Shown here: piece by piece, positions 1 through 9,877 of the stretch | Numbering within the stretch: position 1 is the first letter of the stretch | Layout of the letters: every line of letters starts with the position of its first letter | DNA from: Streptococcus pluranimalium | GTDB taxonomy: Bacteria; Bacillota; Bacilli; Lactobacillales; Streptococcaceae | Assembly (NCBI RefSeq): GCF_002953735.1 | Contig: NZ_CP025536.1 | Span: 1,432,001-1,496,000 of the forward strand | Length of the DNA: 64,000 nucleotides | Reading direction: 5' to 3' | Made by a program: the position numbers and the translations under genes | Notes under the pieces: model-generated | What the model was told of the DNA's origin: nothing | Database searches by the model: none | The model's input: only the letters and a program-made list of their open reading frames with translations

Positions 1-331
1 AACTATCTTTCCAGTCAATTGACTCTGATGATCTAGTTTCAGACTCAATAGCAACTACTTCAGAACTTGATTCTTTACTATCAAGCTCATCGAGAGCTGA
101 ATCCACTTGCTCTACAAAGTCATCTTCAGACGTTGGATCCTGTTGGACATCCTCTTCTGAAACGATAACAAGGTTTTCTTCTTCAGAAGTGCTAATATCT
201 TCTTGGACAAAATTTTGATTGTCTTGTTCCACTTCATCGGTGAGACTTTCTTTGTTTTCAAGCATTTCTTGCGAAAGGTCTTGCTCTTCTTTTTTCTCTT
301 TTTTTCCAAATAATCGGTCAAATAATCCCAT
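1..331 (-). CDS. ftsY: FtsY, signal recognition particle receptor (5' part only)
   Basis: This is the N-terminal 110 codons of a gene that runs off the left edge. The protein begins MGLFDRLFGKKEKK and continues as a highly acidic, low-complexity stretch rich in Glu, Asp, Ser and Gln. That is the usual membrane-associating A region of FtsY, the GTPase receptor that docks SRP-ribosome complexes at the membrane. The GTPase (NG) domain lies outside the window. The ATG is one base after the stop of the upstream HAD phosphatase, which supports the start and co-transcription. The identification rests on the N-terminal motif, the acidic region and the smc-HAD-HAD-ftsY gene order known in streptococci. 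Confidence 0.88.
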   Translation of the reverse strand, partial: MGLFDRLFGKKEKKEEQDLSQEMLENKESLTDEVEQDNQNFVQEDISTSEEENLVIVSEEDVQQDPTSEDDFVEQVDSALDELDSKESSSEVVAIESETRSSESIDWKDS

Positions 332-332
332 T

Positions 333-1154
333 TTATTCTCCACCTAATACATATTTTTCAATGGCTTCCGCCACTCCTGAATGATTGTTGTCCTTGCTCG
401 TTACTACATTAGCTGTTTCCTTGACAATAGGCGCTGCATTTTTCATCGCAACTCCCAGACCTGCCCAATCAATCATGGTCAAATCATTTTCTTCATCACC
501 AACAGCCATGACATTTTCTCTATCAATGCCTAAGAGGTCGCATAATTTAGCTAAACCAGACGCTTTATGAACACCTTTTGGCATAATTTCAAAAATAATT
601 TCGCGTGATTTAAAGGCTTCAAAATTGGAAAAAATCAGCTCAGGCATTTCCTTGATTTTAGCATCTAAAAAGTCTTTATCTGTCACAATGACAATCTTAT
701 TATAAATGATGCCTTCCGGTAAATCAGCTAATTGTTCCAAAGTTTTAAAGGTCAGTAAAGGATTAGCTTCTGGATAACGTGACGGACGACCTGGTGCAGG
801 CAAACTATAAACAGTCCCCTCACTCAAGATATCAACAGGAAGACCCAAAGCTGATAGTTGTTGATAGATAGACTCAACTTCGTGGCGTGACAAAGCTTGT
901 TGGGCTAAGATATGTCCATCATTTCTCTGGATTAAACCGCCATTAAAAGTCACGCTATAATCCATAGGATGGTTCAAATCTAACTCTTCTAGCAAATCAC
1001 CAATAGCTTTTAAAGGACGACCTGTTGTAATCACGACTTTGACACCTGATTCAGTAGCTCTCTTAATAGCTTCTCTGTTAGCTTTTGATACTTTTTTCTC
1101 ATCATCAAAAAGGGTATTATCTAAGTCTAATGCAACCAATTTTATTTCTGTCAT
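333..1154 (-). CDS. Cof-type HAD-IIB family phosphatase
   Basis: A 273-residue haloacid-dehalogenase-superfamily phosphatase of the Cof/YidA type. Motif I is DLDNT at about residues 10-14 (nucleophile and acid/base aspartates). Motif II is TTGRP near residue 43. A Lys in the KGVHK context near 205 serves as motif III, and GDEENDL near 223 is motif IV for Mg2+. The large insert between motifs II and III is the C2B cap that sets substrate choice. Family members dephosphorylate sugar phosphates, FMN or pyridoxal phosphate; the substrate here cannot be read from sequence. It sits one base from the upstream HAD gene and one base from ftsY. Confidence 0.93.
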   Translation of the reverse strand: MTEIKLVALDLDNTLFDDEKKVSKANREAIKRATESGVKVVITTGRPLKAIGDLLEELDLNHPMDYSVTFNGGLIQRNDGHILAQQALSRHEVESIYQQLSALGLPVDILSEGTVYSLPAPGRPSRYPEANPLLTFKTLEQLADLPEGIIYNKIVIVTDKDFLDAKIKEMPELIFSNFEAFKSREIIFEIMPKGVHKASGLAKLCDLLGIDRENVMAVGDEENDLTMIDWAGLGVAMKNAAPIVKETANVVTSKDNNHSGVAEAIEKYVLGGE

Positions 1155-1155
1155 C

Positions 1156-1944
1156 TCAAACCAAACCTTCCAAATAAGTCAAAACGGCATCGCTAGCATG
1201 ATCTCCAATAACCTCGTCAGCTAAGGTTTTAGCTACTTCTACCGCATTGTCAGGAACCACAGCTATACCAGCAAAATCTAACAGTTCAAGGTCATTGTAA
1301 TTATCTCCAAAAGCATACACATCTTGCGATGAAATCCCTTGTTTCTCACAAAGAACCTCCAAGCCAGTCGACTTATCATAGGCTTTAGGTATGATATCCA
1401 TTCCATCAAAACCAGTGACAACTGCTTGAAAATCAGCTAATTTCCCATTCAAGCCTTGTGTAAAATCATGAATCTTATCCGCATCAAAGCGAGCTGTCAC
1501 TTTTAAGATTTTATCCATCACAGCGGTTAAATCAGCTCTCTGAACATTAGCATAAAAATGTTGCGCCCTTTTGATATAGTCATCTGAAGCATCAAGTGGG
1601 GCATAAGCACCTTTCTCGCCAGACAAAAGATAACCCTGACAATGAGGATCAGCCTGCAATTCAGCTAAGATAAGCTGATAATCCTCAGGCACCATCTCAG
1701 CCTCAAAAATAATCTGTCCTTCATCCTCAACAATACAGCCATTTTCCGCGATAAAAGCCATCTTATTTTCAAATTCTTGGAACAATTCTTTCAAAGTTAG
1801 GAGCGACCTGCCGCTCGCGGCTACAAAGAGATAGCCAGCTTCAGTCAATTTCTCCAGAAGAACAGCAAATCTTTCCTTGTCATAAGTACCATCTGGTCTT
1901 AAAAAGGTCCCATCCATATCAGACGCTACAATTTTTTTAAACAC
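1156..1944 (-). CDS. Second Cof-type HAD-IIB phosphatase
   Basis: A 262-residue paralogous HAD phosphatase. Motif I is DMDGT at residues 9-13, motif II is ASGRS near 42, and motif IV is GDNYNDL in the last quarter. I place the start at the GTG whose upstream sequence has GGAGGA at proper distance, giving MFKKIVASDMDG. A longer reading frame exists upstream, but it runs into a mobile repeat (1978-2083) and lacks a better ribosome site. It is tandem with the following HAD gene at one-base spacing, so the two are probably translated together. Cytosolic phosphomonoesterase; substrate unknown. Confidence 0.92.
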   Translation of the reverse strand: MFKKIVASDMDGTFLRPDGTYDKERFAVLLEKLTEAGYLFVAASGRSLLTLKELFQEFENKMAFIAENGCIVEDEGQIIFEAEMVPEDYQLILAELQADPHCQGYLLSGEKGAYAPLDASDDYIKRAQHFYANVQRADLTAVMDKILKVTARFDADKIHDFTQGLNGKLADFQAVVTGFDGMDIIPKAYDKSTGLEVLCEKQGISSQDVYAFGDNYNDLELLDFAGIAVVPDNAVEVAKTLADEVIGDHASDAVLTYLEGLV

Positions 1945-1977
1945 AAGATTCCTCCAACTTCTCAATACTGATTTAAC

Positions 1978-2083
1978 TATAGTCAAATGAATTACCTTTC
2001 AGCCAATGAACTGAGACGCAGACAGTACTGAAGTACGGCAAGTTGAAAGTGACGATGTATCAAATTTAATTCAAAAGACTATA
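1978..2083. repeat. 106-bp inverted-terminal-repeat element, copy 1
   Basis: This non-coding 106-bp unit matches 53213-53318 in the same orientation, with 18 mismatches counted by hand (about 83% identity). It starts with TATAGTCAAATGAATTA and ends in TTAATTCAAAAGACTATA. The ends form an imperfect terminal inverted repeat of about 16 bp. The core carries GCAGACAGTACTG in both copies. It lies in the spacer between smc and the HAD genes, about 34 bases upstream of the HAD start. The features fit a MITE-like mobile unit; the parent transposase is not in the window. Confidence 0.75.
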
Positions 2084-2177
2084 CTAAATACCTACATAAT
2101 CCCTACCATTGTACCAAAAAATCCGCTTACAAGGAAATATTAGAAAAAGAGAGTGAGAAAATACTCTTGATAACTAA

Positions 2178-2224
2178 AAATTCGTTCAAACCACTCCAGA
2201 TTTGTAAGAGGTTTGAACGAATTT
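2178..2224 (-). terminator. Rho-independent terminator after smc
   Basis: Perfect 15-bp stem: AAATTCGTTCAAACC at 2178-2192 pairs with its complement at 2210-2224. On the minus strand the stem runs into a T-rich tail (TTTTTAG). It lies 76 bases past the smc stop. Confidence 0.85.
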
Positions 2225-2299
2225 CACATAGTGGGGTTAGGCATCATGCCCAACCACTTATCTTCTTTAAAAGATATCCAAATATATCAGAGATTATCC

Positions 2300-5200
2300 C
2301 TAATTAACACCATTAATGTTCTCTGCTTCTTTCAGTTTAACCGAAAGAATTTGTGACACACCAGATTCCTGCATGGTCACCCCATAAATACTATCGGCCG
2401 CTGCCATAGTACCCTTACGGTGTGTGACAACGATAAATTGGCTAGATTTATCAAAACGATTGAGATAATCACCAAAACGCTTAACATTTGCTTCATCAAG
2501 CGCCGCTTCCACCTCATCCAAAATAACAAATGGAATGGTTTTGACACGGATAATCGCAAAGAGCAAAGCTAGTGCTGATAAGGCTTTTTCCCCACCTGAC
2601 ATGAGATTAAGCGACTGGATTTTCTTACCAGGAGGTTGTACGGAAATCTCAACTCCGGCTGAAAGCAAATCACCGTCGGTCAAAATCAAGTCGGCAGAAC
2701 CGCCACCAAACATCTGAGTAAAGGTTTCTTTGAAAGATGCTCTAATCGCTTCAAAGGTTGTTTTAAAGCGACTGGTCACTTCCTCATTCATCTCAGCTAT
2801 AGTTTCTAAAAGCAAATCCTTAGCCTTATCGAGGTCAGCTTTCTGACCAGACAAGAAGGTCAAACGTTCCCCAACCTCATCATACTGCTGGATAGCATCC
2901 AGATTGACTGGACCCAAGGCTTTGATCGCTTTTTGTAAATCCTTGAGAGCTAGTCTTGCTTGGTTGATATCTTCCAGGGGTTCAACTTGTTCCTGTGCTT
3001 CTGAGAAAGAAAGTTGATAGGAATCAATCAAATCTTGTGCCATAGACTGTAATCTTTGTCTCACCTGCTTTTCTTGTGACTCAAGTTCAGCTTGACGGCG
3101 AATGTAAGTTTCATTTTGCTGGCTCAATTTTTGCAGGTGTTCCGCGATATCTTCTCCCTGTGCTTCCAAATCTTCCAATTCAAAGCGCAGTCGAATTTGC
3201 TCCTGTTCTAGCTTAACCTTGCGTTCTTTCGCCTCTTCTAATTGCGCCTGCCATTCTGGAATCTTATCTGCTTCTAGAGCATCATTATGATGAGCTAGAC
3301 TATAAGCTAAATTCTCAGCTAGAACTTTAGCTTCTTCCAAAGATTCTTTTTGCTTTGTTAAATCACGAGATAAATATTGCCGTTCACCTTGTAGTTCACG
3401 TTCCGATAGCCTTAATTCAGATAAATGATTTTGTAATCTTTGACGCTTTTCTTCAATACTGTCCTTATCCGTCTTGATGGCTTCAATATCTTGATTCAAT
3501 TGATCTTTTTGCAAACGGATGGCATCTAATTGAGTCTCTAACTCGTTCTTACGCTGACTGTCATCTGAAGTAGCCAATCCTTGCTGGTTAGCTAACTTGG
3601 CTTGATAGAGTTTATTAAGGTCAGCCACTTGACCAGCAGCTTGTTGATAAGCGAAGTCAGCCTTTTGTTCAGCAAGTCTGGCTTCCTCGCCATCTTGCTT
3701 CAATTCAGCTAGTTGTTGACGAGATGCTTCTAAAGCCTCTTTTAAGCTAGCTAATCTTTCCTCATCTGCTTTTATCTCAGCAGACATCTGGTTAATATCA
3801 GCTTCCAATTGATCCAACTCAGGTTTGACAAAAGTTGTGTTCTTTTGACGATTAGCTCCTCCGGCGAATGAGCCGCCTGGACGCAATTCCGTACCATCAA
3901 GAGTAACAATACGCACCTGATATTGGAAATCACGCGCCGCCTGATTAGCATGATCAATCGTATCAAAAATAGCTGTCATACCAAGAAGATTTCCCATGAT
4001 ATTAGCCAAACGACTATCATACGATACCAAATCTTTAGCCAAACCAAGAAAACCTGGTTGCTGTGGCAATTTATCTTTAAAAGCAGGCTTCAAGGAACGC
4101 TCTTTAATAGTTGTTAGAGGCAAGAAAGTAGCGCGACCATGACGTCCATCTTTCAGGAATTGGATAGCCTTCTTAGCCGTCCTTTCATCCTCTACGATGA
4201 TATTTTGTGCAGCACCGCCAAGGACGATTTCCATAGCAGTTTGATGTTCTGCCTTGAAGCTCAAATGCTCACTAACAGCACCAACAATACCACCAATGCG
4301 TTCACTATTTTGTAAAACAGCCTTAACCCCAGCAAAAAACTGACTGTGACTTTTTTGAATAGCTTCTAAACTATTGCGACGAGCAGTCTTGCCTTTTAAA
4401 GCATCATACTTATCAAAGAGCGCTGCTTGATGTCCTTGATAGAGGTCATCCTTGGCTTTCACCTCTTGCAATTGCTGTCGATAATCATCCAACAAGACTT
4501 TAACAGCTTCCTTAGCCGCTTCAAAACTAGCTAAACTTTCCTTAGCCGTTTCTGTAACAATCCTACGACGTTCTTCTAAGTCCAATAACTCGGCTTGCGT
4601 CTGTTCTGACTGCTGCTGCTCCTGTAAAAGTCGATTTTCAAGAGCTGTCAATTGGTTAGACAAATCAGCCTCTTGACTCATTAGCCCAACAAACTGCTCA
4701 CGTAGACTTTCAATAATTTGATCAGGAGATTGGGCAAACTCTGTCAAGTCTGCTTCTGTCTCCTTGATCGCTTTTGCTTTTTTCTGACTATCATTGATAA
4801 CAAGAGCTAGTTTATCTTCAATCTCGCTGATAGAGAGCTGCAAGCTACTAATCAGCGTCTCCTGCTTCTCCAGACGAGCTTTTAAATCACTCTCTTTTTC
4901 TTGTGATTGAGATTGTTGCAGCTGATTGACTTTGATTTGTTTCTCCAAATCTGCAATCAAACTGGTTAAAGCAACCAGATCATCTTGGTGCTGTTGAGAA
5001 TTCTGAGATAAATGATGACGTTTAGTCTTTAAATTCTGATTATCATTTTCAAGTTTTTGACGATCCTGATAATAAGTTTCAAGATTTTCTTTAACCTCAT
5101 TTAAGCGATTCGTTAATGACTGAAGTTCCTCCTTACCTGATGAAACATCATGAACAAGCACTTGCAAATGAAGCTCCTTACGCTCTTCTTCCAAGGAAAG

Positions 5201-5845
5201 AAATTGCTTTGCTGTCTGTGCTTGTTTTTCTAACGGACGAATCTGCTGCTCCAACTCATAGATGATATCTTCCAGACGGTCCAAGTTATCCTGAGTTTGA
5301 GATAGTTTGCTTTCGGTTTCCTTTTTACGGGTTTTGTATTTTAAAACTCCCGCAGCCTCTTCGAAAATAGCCCGACGGTCTTCAGCCTTACTGTTGAAAA
5401 TGGCTTCAACACGACCTTGAGAAATAATGGAAAAAGAATCACGCCCCAAACCAGTATCCATAAAGAGATCATGAATATCACGAAGCCGGACCTTTTTCCC
5501 CTCGATCAAGTAATCACTATCACCATTTCGGTAAATATGACGTTCAACAGAAAGCTCTTCTGGCGCATCTTTAATAAAGCCATCACTATTATCAAGCGTG
5601 ACACGAACTTGCGCATAATTAAGCGGTCGACGTGTCTCTGTTCCGGCAAAAATAACATCCGGCATTTTACCACCACGTAAACTCTTAGCAGATGATTCTC
5701 CTAAAGCCCAGCGAAGACTTTCTGTGATATTTGATTTTCCAGAGCCATTTGGTCCTACGACTGCTGTCACACCTTGGTCAAAGCTAACTTTAGTCTTGTC
5801 TGCAAAGGATTTAAATCCTTGAATTTCAATTTCTTTTAAATACAT
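2300..5845 (-). CDS. smc: SMC chromosome segregation ATPase
   Basis: A 1181-residue structural-maintenance-of-chromosomes protein, full length for the family. The N-terminal head has Walker A GPNGSGKS at residues 31-38. Two long coiled-coil arms rich in Gln, Glu, Lys and Leu flank a hinge at roughly residues 500-670. The C-terminal head has the signature LMSGGEKALSALA and Walker B VILDEVEAALDE. The SMC dimer with ScpAB compacts and resolves the chromosome. I use the ATG giving MYLKEIEIQGFKSF, preceded by AGGTGAGGA; a GTG four codons upstream would overlap rnc. It follows the rnc stop by one base, the conserved streptococcal arrangement. Confidence 0.97.
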   Translation of the reverse strand: MYLKEIEIQGFKSFADKTKVSFDQGVTAVVGPNGSGKSNITESLRWALGESSAKSLRGGKMPDVIFAGTETRRPLNYAQVRVTLDNSDGFIKDAPEELSVERHIYRNGDSDYLIEGKKVRLRDIHDLFMDTGLGRDSFSIISQGRVEAIFNSKAEDRRAIFEEAAGVLKYKTRKKETESKLSQTQDNLDRLEDIIYELEQQIRPLEKQAQTAKQFLSLEEERKELHLQVLVHDVSSGKEELQSLTNRLNEVKENLETYYQDRQKLENDNQNLKTKRHHLSQNSQQHQDDLVALTSLIADLEKQIKVNQLQQSQSQEKESDLKARLEKQETLISSLQLSISEIEDKLALVINDSQKKAKAIKETEADLTEFAQSPDQIIESLREQFVGLMSQEADLSNQLTALENRLLQEQQQSEQTQAELLDLEERRRIVTETAKESLASFEAAKEAVKVLLDDYRQQLQEVKAKDDLYQGHQAALFDKYDALKGKTARRNSLEAIQKSHSQFFAGVKAVLQNSERIGGIVGAVSEHLSFKAEHQTAMEIVLGGAAQNIIVEDERTAKKAIQFLKDGRHGRATFLPLTTIKERSLKPAFKDKLPQQPGFLGLAKDLVSYDSRLANIMGNLLGMTAIFDTIDHANQAARDFQYQVRIVTLDGTELRPGGSFAGGANRQKNTTFVKPELDQLEADINQMSAEIKADEERLASLKEALEASRQQLAELKQDGEEARLAEQKADFAYQQAAGQVADLNKLYQAKLANQQGLATSDDSQRKNELETQLDAIRLQKDQLNQDIEAIKTDKDSIEEKRQRLQNHLSELRLSERELQGERQYLSRDLTKQKESLEEAKVLAENLAYSLAHHNDALEADKIPEWQAQLEEAKERKVKLEQEQIRLRFELEDLEAQGEDIAEHLQKLSQQNETYIRRQAELESQEKQVRQRLQSMAQDLIDSYQLSFSEAQEQVEPLEDINQARLALKDLQKAIKALGPVNLDAIQQYDEVGERLTFLSGQKADLDKAKDLLLETIAEMNEEVTSRFKTTFEAIRASFKETFTQMFGGGSADLILTDGDLLSAGVEISVQPPGKKIQSLNLMSGGEKALSALALLFAIIRVKTIPFVILDEVEAALDEANVKRFGDYLNRFDKSSQFIVVTHRKGTMAAADSIYGVTMQESGVSQILSVKLKEAENINGVN

Positions 5846-5846
5846 C

Positions 5847-6548
5847 TTAGTCCTCACCTAGTTGGTGGAGTGCTTTTTTAGCAGCTTCCTGCTCTGCCAT
5901 TTTTTTAGAACGTCCCTTACCATTACTCAATTCTTTGCCATTGGCAGTAACACGAACTTCAAACCACTTGGCATGGGCAGGCCCCTCTTCACCAATAACT
6001 TCATAACGAATTTTGATATCTCCATCTACTTGAAGTTCTTCTTGAAGAGCTGTCTTATAGTCCTTGACTTGTTCATACTGCCCTTTTTCAACCTTAGGAA
6101 TCATCACCAAATAAAGGAAAGTCTTAACTGCTTCTACTCCTTTATCTAAAAGAAGAGCACCTAAAAAAGCCTCAAAAAGGTCTCCAAGAATAGTTTCACG
6201 CTGACGACCGCCTGACTTTTCTTCTCCTTTACCTAGTTTAATAAAGGCATCGAAGCCACAATCTTTTGAGAATCCTGCCAAACTCTCCTCGCGAACAATC
6301 ATAGAACGTTGTTTAGATAAATCCCCTTCTGGCTTATTAGGGTATTTTCGGTACAAATAATCTGAGATAATCAGTTGAAGAACCGCGTCTCCTAAAAACT
6401 CCAAACGTTCATTGTGTGAAATGTTTAGGAGACGATGTTCATTGGCATATGATGTGTGAGTAAAAGCCGTATCAAGCAAGCTACAATCCGAAAATTCAAT
6501 ATGAAAATCCGATTTTAATTTTGCTTTTAGCTCTTCTAATTGTCCCAT
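5847..6548 (-). CDS. rnc: Ribonuclease III
   Basis: A 233-residue RNase III, the normal size in streptococci. The catalytic signature [12 protein letters not shown] is at about residues 46-57, with a further Asp/Glu in [11 protein letters not shown] double-stranded-RNA-binding domain occupies about residues 155-230 and ends in the typical [17 protein letters not shown] helix (here [13 protein letters not shown]). It cleaves double-stranded RNA in rRNA precursors and in antisense or tracrRNA duplexes. The start is the ATG preceded by AAGGAG; a 34-codon upstream extension has no RNase III homology. It has its own extended -10 promoter (6732-6737) downstream of the vicX terminator. Confidence 0.97.
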   Translation of the reverse strand: MGQLEELKAKLKSDFHIEFSDCSLLDTAFTHTSYANEHRLLNISHNERLEFLGDAVLQLIISDYLYRKYPNKPEGDLSKQRSMIVREESLAGFSKDCGFDAFIKLGKGEEKSGGRQRETILGDLFEAFLGALLLDKGVEAVKTFLYLVMIPKVEKGQYEQVKDYKTALQEELQVDGDIKIRYEVIGEEGPAHAKWFEVRVTANGKELSNGKGRSKKMAEQEAAKKALHQLGED

Positions 6549-6731
6549 AAGACTCTCCTTTATTCCTTTAAAATGGGGGTACTCAAACCATGGACTTTTG
6601 ATAAAACTGGGATATATCATCTCTTTGGAATAATCCAACTCGCACAGCAACTCATCATCGAGTCCTCACCTTACAGATAATAATCTAACGACAACTTTAA
6701 GTGACCACAACTTATTGTCACAGTCTTTTCT

Positions 6732-6737
6732 ATTATA
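6732..6737 (-). promoter_or_regulatory. Extended -10 promoter for rnc-smc
   Basis: The minus strand reads TGGTATAATAG, a consensus -10 with an upstream TG. It begins directly after the vicX terminator T-run and leads into a leader of about 180 bases before rnc. No good -35 is visible. Confidence 0.55.
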
Positions 6738-6770
6738 CCAAAAAATAGTCTAGCCACTAGGGCTAGACTG
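6738..6770 (-). terminator. Terminator after vicX
   Basis: Stem AGTCTAGCC (6747-6755) with GGCTAGACT (6761-6769), followed on the minus strand by ATTTTTTGG. It separates vicRKX from rnc-smc. Confidence 0.85.
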
Positions 6771-6781
6771 TAAATTTGACA

Positions 6782-7591
6782 TTAAATATCGACTAATGGC
6801 GTCGCCGTGTCTGGTGAGGTATCCAATACTTTGAAATCATGATTAACACCCAAGTCAGCTTGCATCAGATTTGACTCCATGGTCATATGAGCTAGCTCCT
6901 TGATATTGTTCTCCTTACTCAAATGTCCAAGATAAATCTTCTTAGTACGATTACCAAGCGTGTCAATCATAGCCTGAGCACCAGCCTCATTGGACAAATG
7001 TCCAAAGTCAGAAAGAATCCTTTGTTTGGTCTTCCATGGATAGGAACCCGCTCTGAGAATTTCAATATCATGGTTAGATTCAATCAAATAACCATCCGCA
7101 TTGGCAACAATCCCTGCCATACGATCGCTAACATAGCCCGTGTCAGTTAACATGACAAAGCTTTTATCATCTTTCATAAAACGATAAAACTGCGGATCTA
7201 CCGCATCATGACTAACGCCAAAAGACTCAATATCAATATCTCCGAAAGTCATCATTTTTTCGCGCGAAAAGATATGCTTCTGTGAATTATCTATCTTACC
7301 TAGCATATTTTTGGCATCCATAACTTCCCAGGTTTTTTCATTCGCATACAAGTCAAGATTGTACTTGCGAGCCAAAACCCCAACTCCTTTGATATGGTCT
7401 GAATGCTCGTGTGTAATCAAAATAGCATCTAAATCCTCAGGTCGTCGATCAATTTCAGCTAAAAGACTGGTAATTTTCTTACCAGTCAATCCAGCATCAA
7501 TCAAAAGACGTTTCTTTGGTGTCTCCAGATAAAAAGCATTACCTGTCGACCCTGAAGCTAAAATACTGTATTTAAATCCTTTATCAGCCAC
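6782..7591 (-). CDS. vicX: VicX, metallo-beta-lactamase-fold protein of the WalRK system
   Basis: A 269-residue metallo-beta-lactamase-fold hydrolase of the YycJ/WalJ family. The metal-binding motif is THEHSDH at residues 60-66, with further ligands in the middle (LTDTGYVSD) and near the C terminus (YLGHLS). It is encoded two bases after vicK. In streptococci VicX accompanies the essential VicRK cell-wall-stress system and affects biofilm and genome maintenance; its substrate is not settled. The start is a GTG giving MADKGFKYSILASGSTGN; GGAGG lies rather far upstream, so translation may be coupled to vicK. Confidence 0.95.
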   Translation of the reverse strand: MADKGFKYSILASGSTGNAFYLETPKKRLLIDAGLTGKKITSLLAEIDRRPEDLDAILITHEHSDHIKGVGVLARKYNLDLYANEKTWEVMDAKNMLGKIDNSQKHIFSREKMMTFGDIDIESFGVSHDAVDPQFYRFMKDDKSFVMLTDTGYVSDRMAGIVANADGYLIESNHDIEILRAGSYPWKTKQRILSDFGHLSNEAGAQAMIDTLGNRTKKIYLGHLSKENNIKELAHMTMESNLMQADLGVNHDFKVLDTSPDTATPLVDI

Positions 7592-7592
7592 C

Positions 7593-8939
7593 TTAGTCTT
7601 CAGTTACCTCCCATTCTTCGTCTACTTCTAAAATATTCTTTTCATACGGTAAAACGATGGTAAACGTTGATCCCTTACCGTAATCACTTTTAGCCCAAAT
7701 AAAGCCATTGTGTTGTTTAACAATTTCTTTGGTAATTGCTAGACCGAGTCCAGTGCCTCCTTGGGCACGGCTTCTTGCCTTATCAACACGGTAGAAACGG
7801 TCAAAAATTAAAGGCAAGTCTTTTTTAGGAATTCCCAATCCTTGGTCAGATACCGATACAATTAATTGAGTATCAGTCGTTCGCATGCTCACCTTAATCT
7901 CCCCACCATCTGGTGAATACTTGATAGCATTGTTTAAAATATTATCGAAAACTTGGGTCATCTTATCATTATCAATCTCAATCCAAACAGGAGTCAGATC
8001 GTAGTTGCGCTTAATATCATAAGATTTTCCTGCATGTGTTTCCTGTAACTTGATGCGGTCAAAACGATTTAGGATATAGGTGATAAAAGCTGTAAAGTTC
8101 GTCAGTTCAACTTCTAATTCACTATTATTATTATCAATACGTGATAGGGATAGCAAGTCTGTAATCATCCGCATCATCCTGTTTGTTTCATCTAAAGAAA
8201 CACGGATAAACCCAGGGGCAACAGCTTCCTTAAGGGCCCCTTCATCCAAGGCTTCAAGATACGACTTTACCGATGTTAGAGGAGTCCGTAATTCATGACT
8301 AACATTGGAAACAAAGAGACGACGTTCACGTTCCTCTTTTTCTTGTTCTGTTGTATCGTGTAAAACGGCTACCAAACCAGATATAAAACCACTCTCTCTC
8401 TTGATAAGAGCAAAATTGACCCTCAGCACCGTAAATTCACCAAACTCATCGACACGGTGAAGCGTTACTTCGGGTGTTTTGGTTATTAAATCATGATAAG
8501 TATACGAGGTATCTTCCAACAAAGTCATAATATTGATGGCAAGGTCACCTTCTTCTGATAAGTTCAACTGTTGCCTTGCCATATCATTAATCATAATGAT
8601 ATTACCACGACGGTCTGTTGCTAAAACCCCATCGCTCATATAGGATAAAATACTTGAAAGACGATTTTTTTCTTGTCCTAAATTTTCATGTGTTAGACGA
8701 AAAACCTCAGATAGATCGTTCAAATGTTCAGCTAAGTCCTTAACTTCAGCACTTCCTCGTGTTACCTGATTGACCACATACTCACCTGAAATCAAGGCTT
8801 GAACTTGCTCCGTCAATTGTTGCACACGTCGACTATTTAAAGTATCTCGAATAATTAAAAAAACATAAATCAGGACTAAAATTGACATTAGCCCTGCAAT
8901 AATAACATCTCGAAATGAAAAAAGAAATTGATCAGTCAT
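7593..8939 (-). CDS. vicK: VicK (WalK) sensor histidine kinase
   Basis: A 448-residue histidine kinase with the streptococcal VicK architecture. It has one N-terminal transmembrane helix (about 12-32) with almost no extracellular part, then a HAMP-like region, a PAS domain (about 95-205), HisKA with the phospho-accepting His in [10 protein letters not shown], and HATPase_c with N box [12 protein letters not shown] and G boxes DQGLGIP and GGTGLGLAI. It phosphorylates and dephosphorylates VicR to control peptidoglycan hydrolases and envelope genes. It overlaps the vicR stop by eight bases, so translation is coupled. The single helix differs from Bacillus WalK, which has two. Confidence 0.97.
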   Translation of the reverse strand: MTDQFLFSFRDVIIAGLMSILVLIYVFLIIRDTLNSRRVQQLTEQVQALISGEYVVNQVTRGSAEVKDLAEHLNDLSEVFRLTHENLGQEKNRLSSILSYMSDGVLATDRRGNIIMINDMARQQLNLSEEGDLAINIMTLLEDTSYTYHDLITKTPEVTLHRVDEFGEFTVLRVNFALIKRESGFISGLVAVLHDTTEQEKEERERRLFVSNVSHELRTPLTSVKSYLEALDEGALKEAVAPGFIRVSLDETNRMMRMITDLLSLSRIDNNNSELEVELTNFTAFITYILNRFDRIKLQETHAGKSYDIKRNYDLTPVWIEIDNDKMTQVFDNILNNAIKYSPDGGEIKVSMRTTDTQLIVSVSDQGLGIPKKDLPLIFDRFYRVDKARSRAQGGTGLGLAITKEIVKQHNGFIWAKSDYGKGSTFTIVLPYEKNILEVDEEWEVTED

Positions 8940-9639
8940 GAGCTTTCATAAAGTATCCCACTCCACGACGAGTGAGAATGTATTCCGGACGACTTGGAGT
9001 TGTCTCGATTTTTTCACGGAGGCGACGAATAGTCACATCAACTGTCCGAACATCACCAAAATAGTCATATCCCCAAACCGTTTCAAGGAGATGCTCGCGT
9101 GTCATCACTTGACCAATATGTTGCGCCAAATGATAGAGCAATTCAAACTCACGATGCGTCAGCTCGACTTCCTCTCCGTTCTTTTTAGCAATAAACGCCT
9201 CTGGTAAGATTTGAAGGTTCCCAATCTCGATTTCTGTCGGAGAGGATTGAAGAGATTCTTCTGCCACAGTTTCAATGGTCTCAACACGACGTAGTTGAGC
9301 TTTCACACGCGCCAATAACTCTCGATTAGAGAAGGGTTTTGTGACATAATCATCTGCACCGATTTCCAAGCCAATCACCTTATCGAACTCAGAATCCTTA
9401 GCCGATAACATAATAATTGGCGTGTGACTTGTTTTACGAATCTCTTTAGCTACCTCAAGACCATCCATACCTGGTAGCATCAAGTCCAAAATAACCAAGT
9501 CAGGCTTAATATCTTCAAATTTTTCAACCGCGTCATGACCATCAAAGGCTGTTTCAATAGTATAGCCTTCCTTACTCAGATTAAATTTTATAATGTCTGA
9601 GATGGGTCTTTCATCATCTACAACGAGAATTGTTTTCAT
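8932..9639 (-). CDS. vicR: VicR (WalR) response regulator
   Basis: A 235-residue OmpR/PhoB-type regulator. The receiver domain has acidic residues D8/D9, phosphoacceptor D52 in [10 protein letters not shown], and Lys in VTKPF near 102. The C-terminal winged helix includes [21 protein letters not shown]. VicR is essential in several streptococci and activates cell-wall hydrolase genes such as pcsB. The ATG is preceded by AGGTAGGT. It is the first gene of vicRKX and is divergent from the amino-acid transporter operon. Confidence 0.98.
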   Translation of the reverse strand: MKTILVVDDERPISDIIKFNLSKEGYTIETAFDGHDAVEKFEDIKPDLVILDLMLPGMDGLEVAKEIRKTSHTPIIMLSAKDSEFDKVIGLEIGADDYVTKPFSNRELLARVKAQLRRVETIETVAEESLQSSPTEIEIGNLQILPEAFIAKKNGEEVELTHREFELLYHLAQHIGQVMTREHLLETVWGYDYFGDVRTVDVTIRRLREKIETTPSRPEYILTRRGVGYFMKAHD

Positions 9640-9662
9640 AGTTTGTACCTACCTTTTTTCTG

Positions 9663-9668
9663 ATTATA
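9663..9668 (-). promoter_or_regulatory. Probable vicR promoter (-10)
   Basis: The minus strand reads TTGTTATAATC, an extended -10 (TG-T-TATAAT) about 24 bases upstream of the vicR start. TTCCAT sits 16 bases farther up as a weak -35. No direct-repeat VicR box was recognised. Confidence 0.55.
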
Positions 9669-9792
9669 ACAAAATATCCATTAAATGGAAAACTTTGACT
9701 ATAAATCCCTCCATTATCACCAATCTTTATCATGTCCGCTCTTTCTTGCAGAACAAAGCCTAAATAATTTTCAGAATATTTAAAACGAGATA

Positions 9793-9821
9793 TTGACAAT
9801 ATCATTTCTCTATGGTATAGT
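9793..9821 (+). promoter_or_regulatory. Promoter of the amino-acid ABC operon
   Basis: TTGACA, 17-base spacer, TATAGT. It lies about 56 bases upstream of the ATP-binding gene and divergent from vicR. The match to sigma-A consensus is close. Confidence 0.8.
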
Positions 9822-9877
9822 AACTTATCTATGTTATGTTTTCTGACGTAGACAATTATTATCAAAAGGAGTTTCTA

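Larger units (their letters stand above)
1945..2299. other. Intergenic spacer between smc and the HAD pair
   Basis: The 355-bp spacer holds, from right to left, the smc terminator hairpin (2178-2224), an AT-rich stretch and the 106-bp repeat. I see no credible gene or RNA. A second promoter for HAD-HAD-ftsY probably lies here because the terminator separates them from smc, but I could not identify it confidently. Confidence 0.6.

Noticed and set aside
5849..6650. Longer RNase III with 34 extra N-terminal residues
   Set aside because: The extension has no homology and no ribosome site, whereas AAGGAG precedes the internal ATG.
9614..9865. Minus-strand open frame of 83 codons upstream of vicR
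   Set aside because: It covers the divergent promoter region, has no ribosome site and no recognised similarity.
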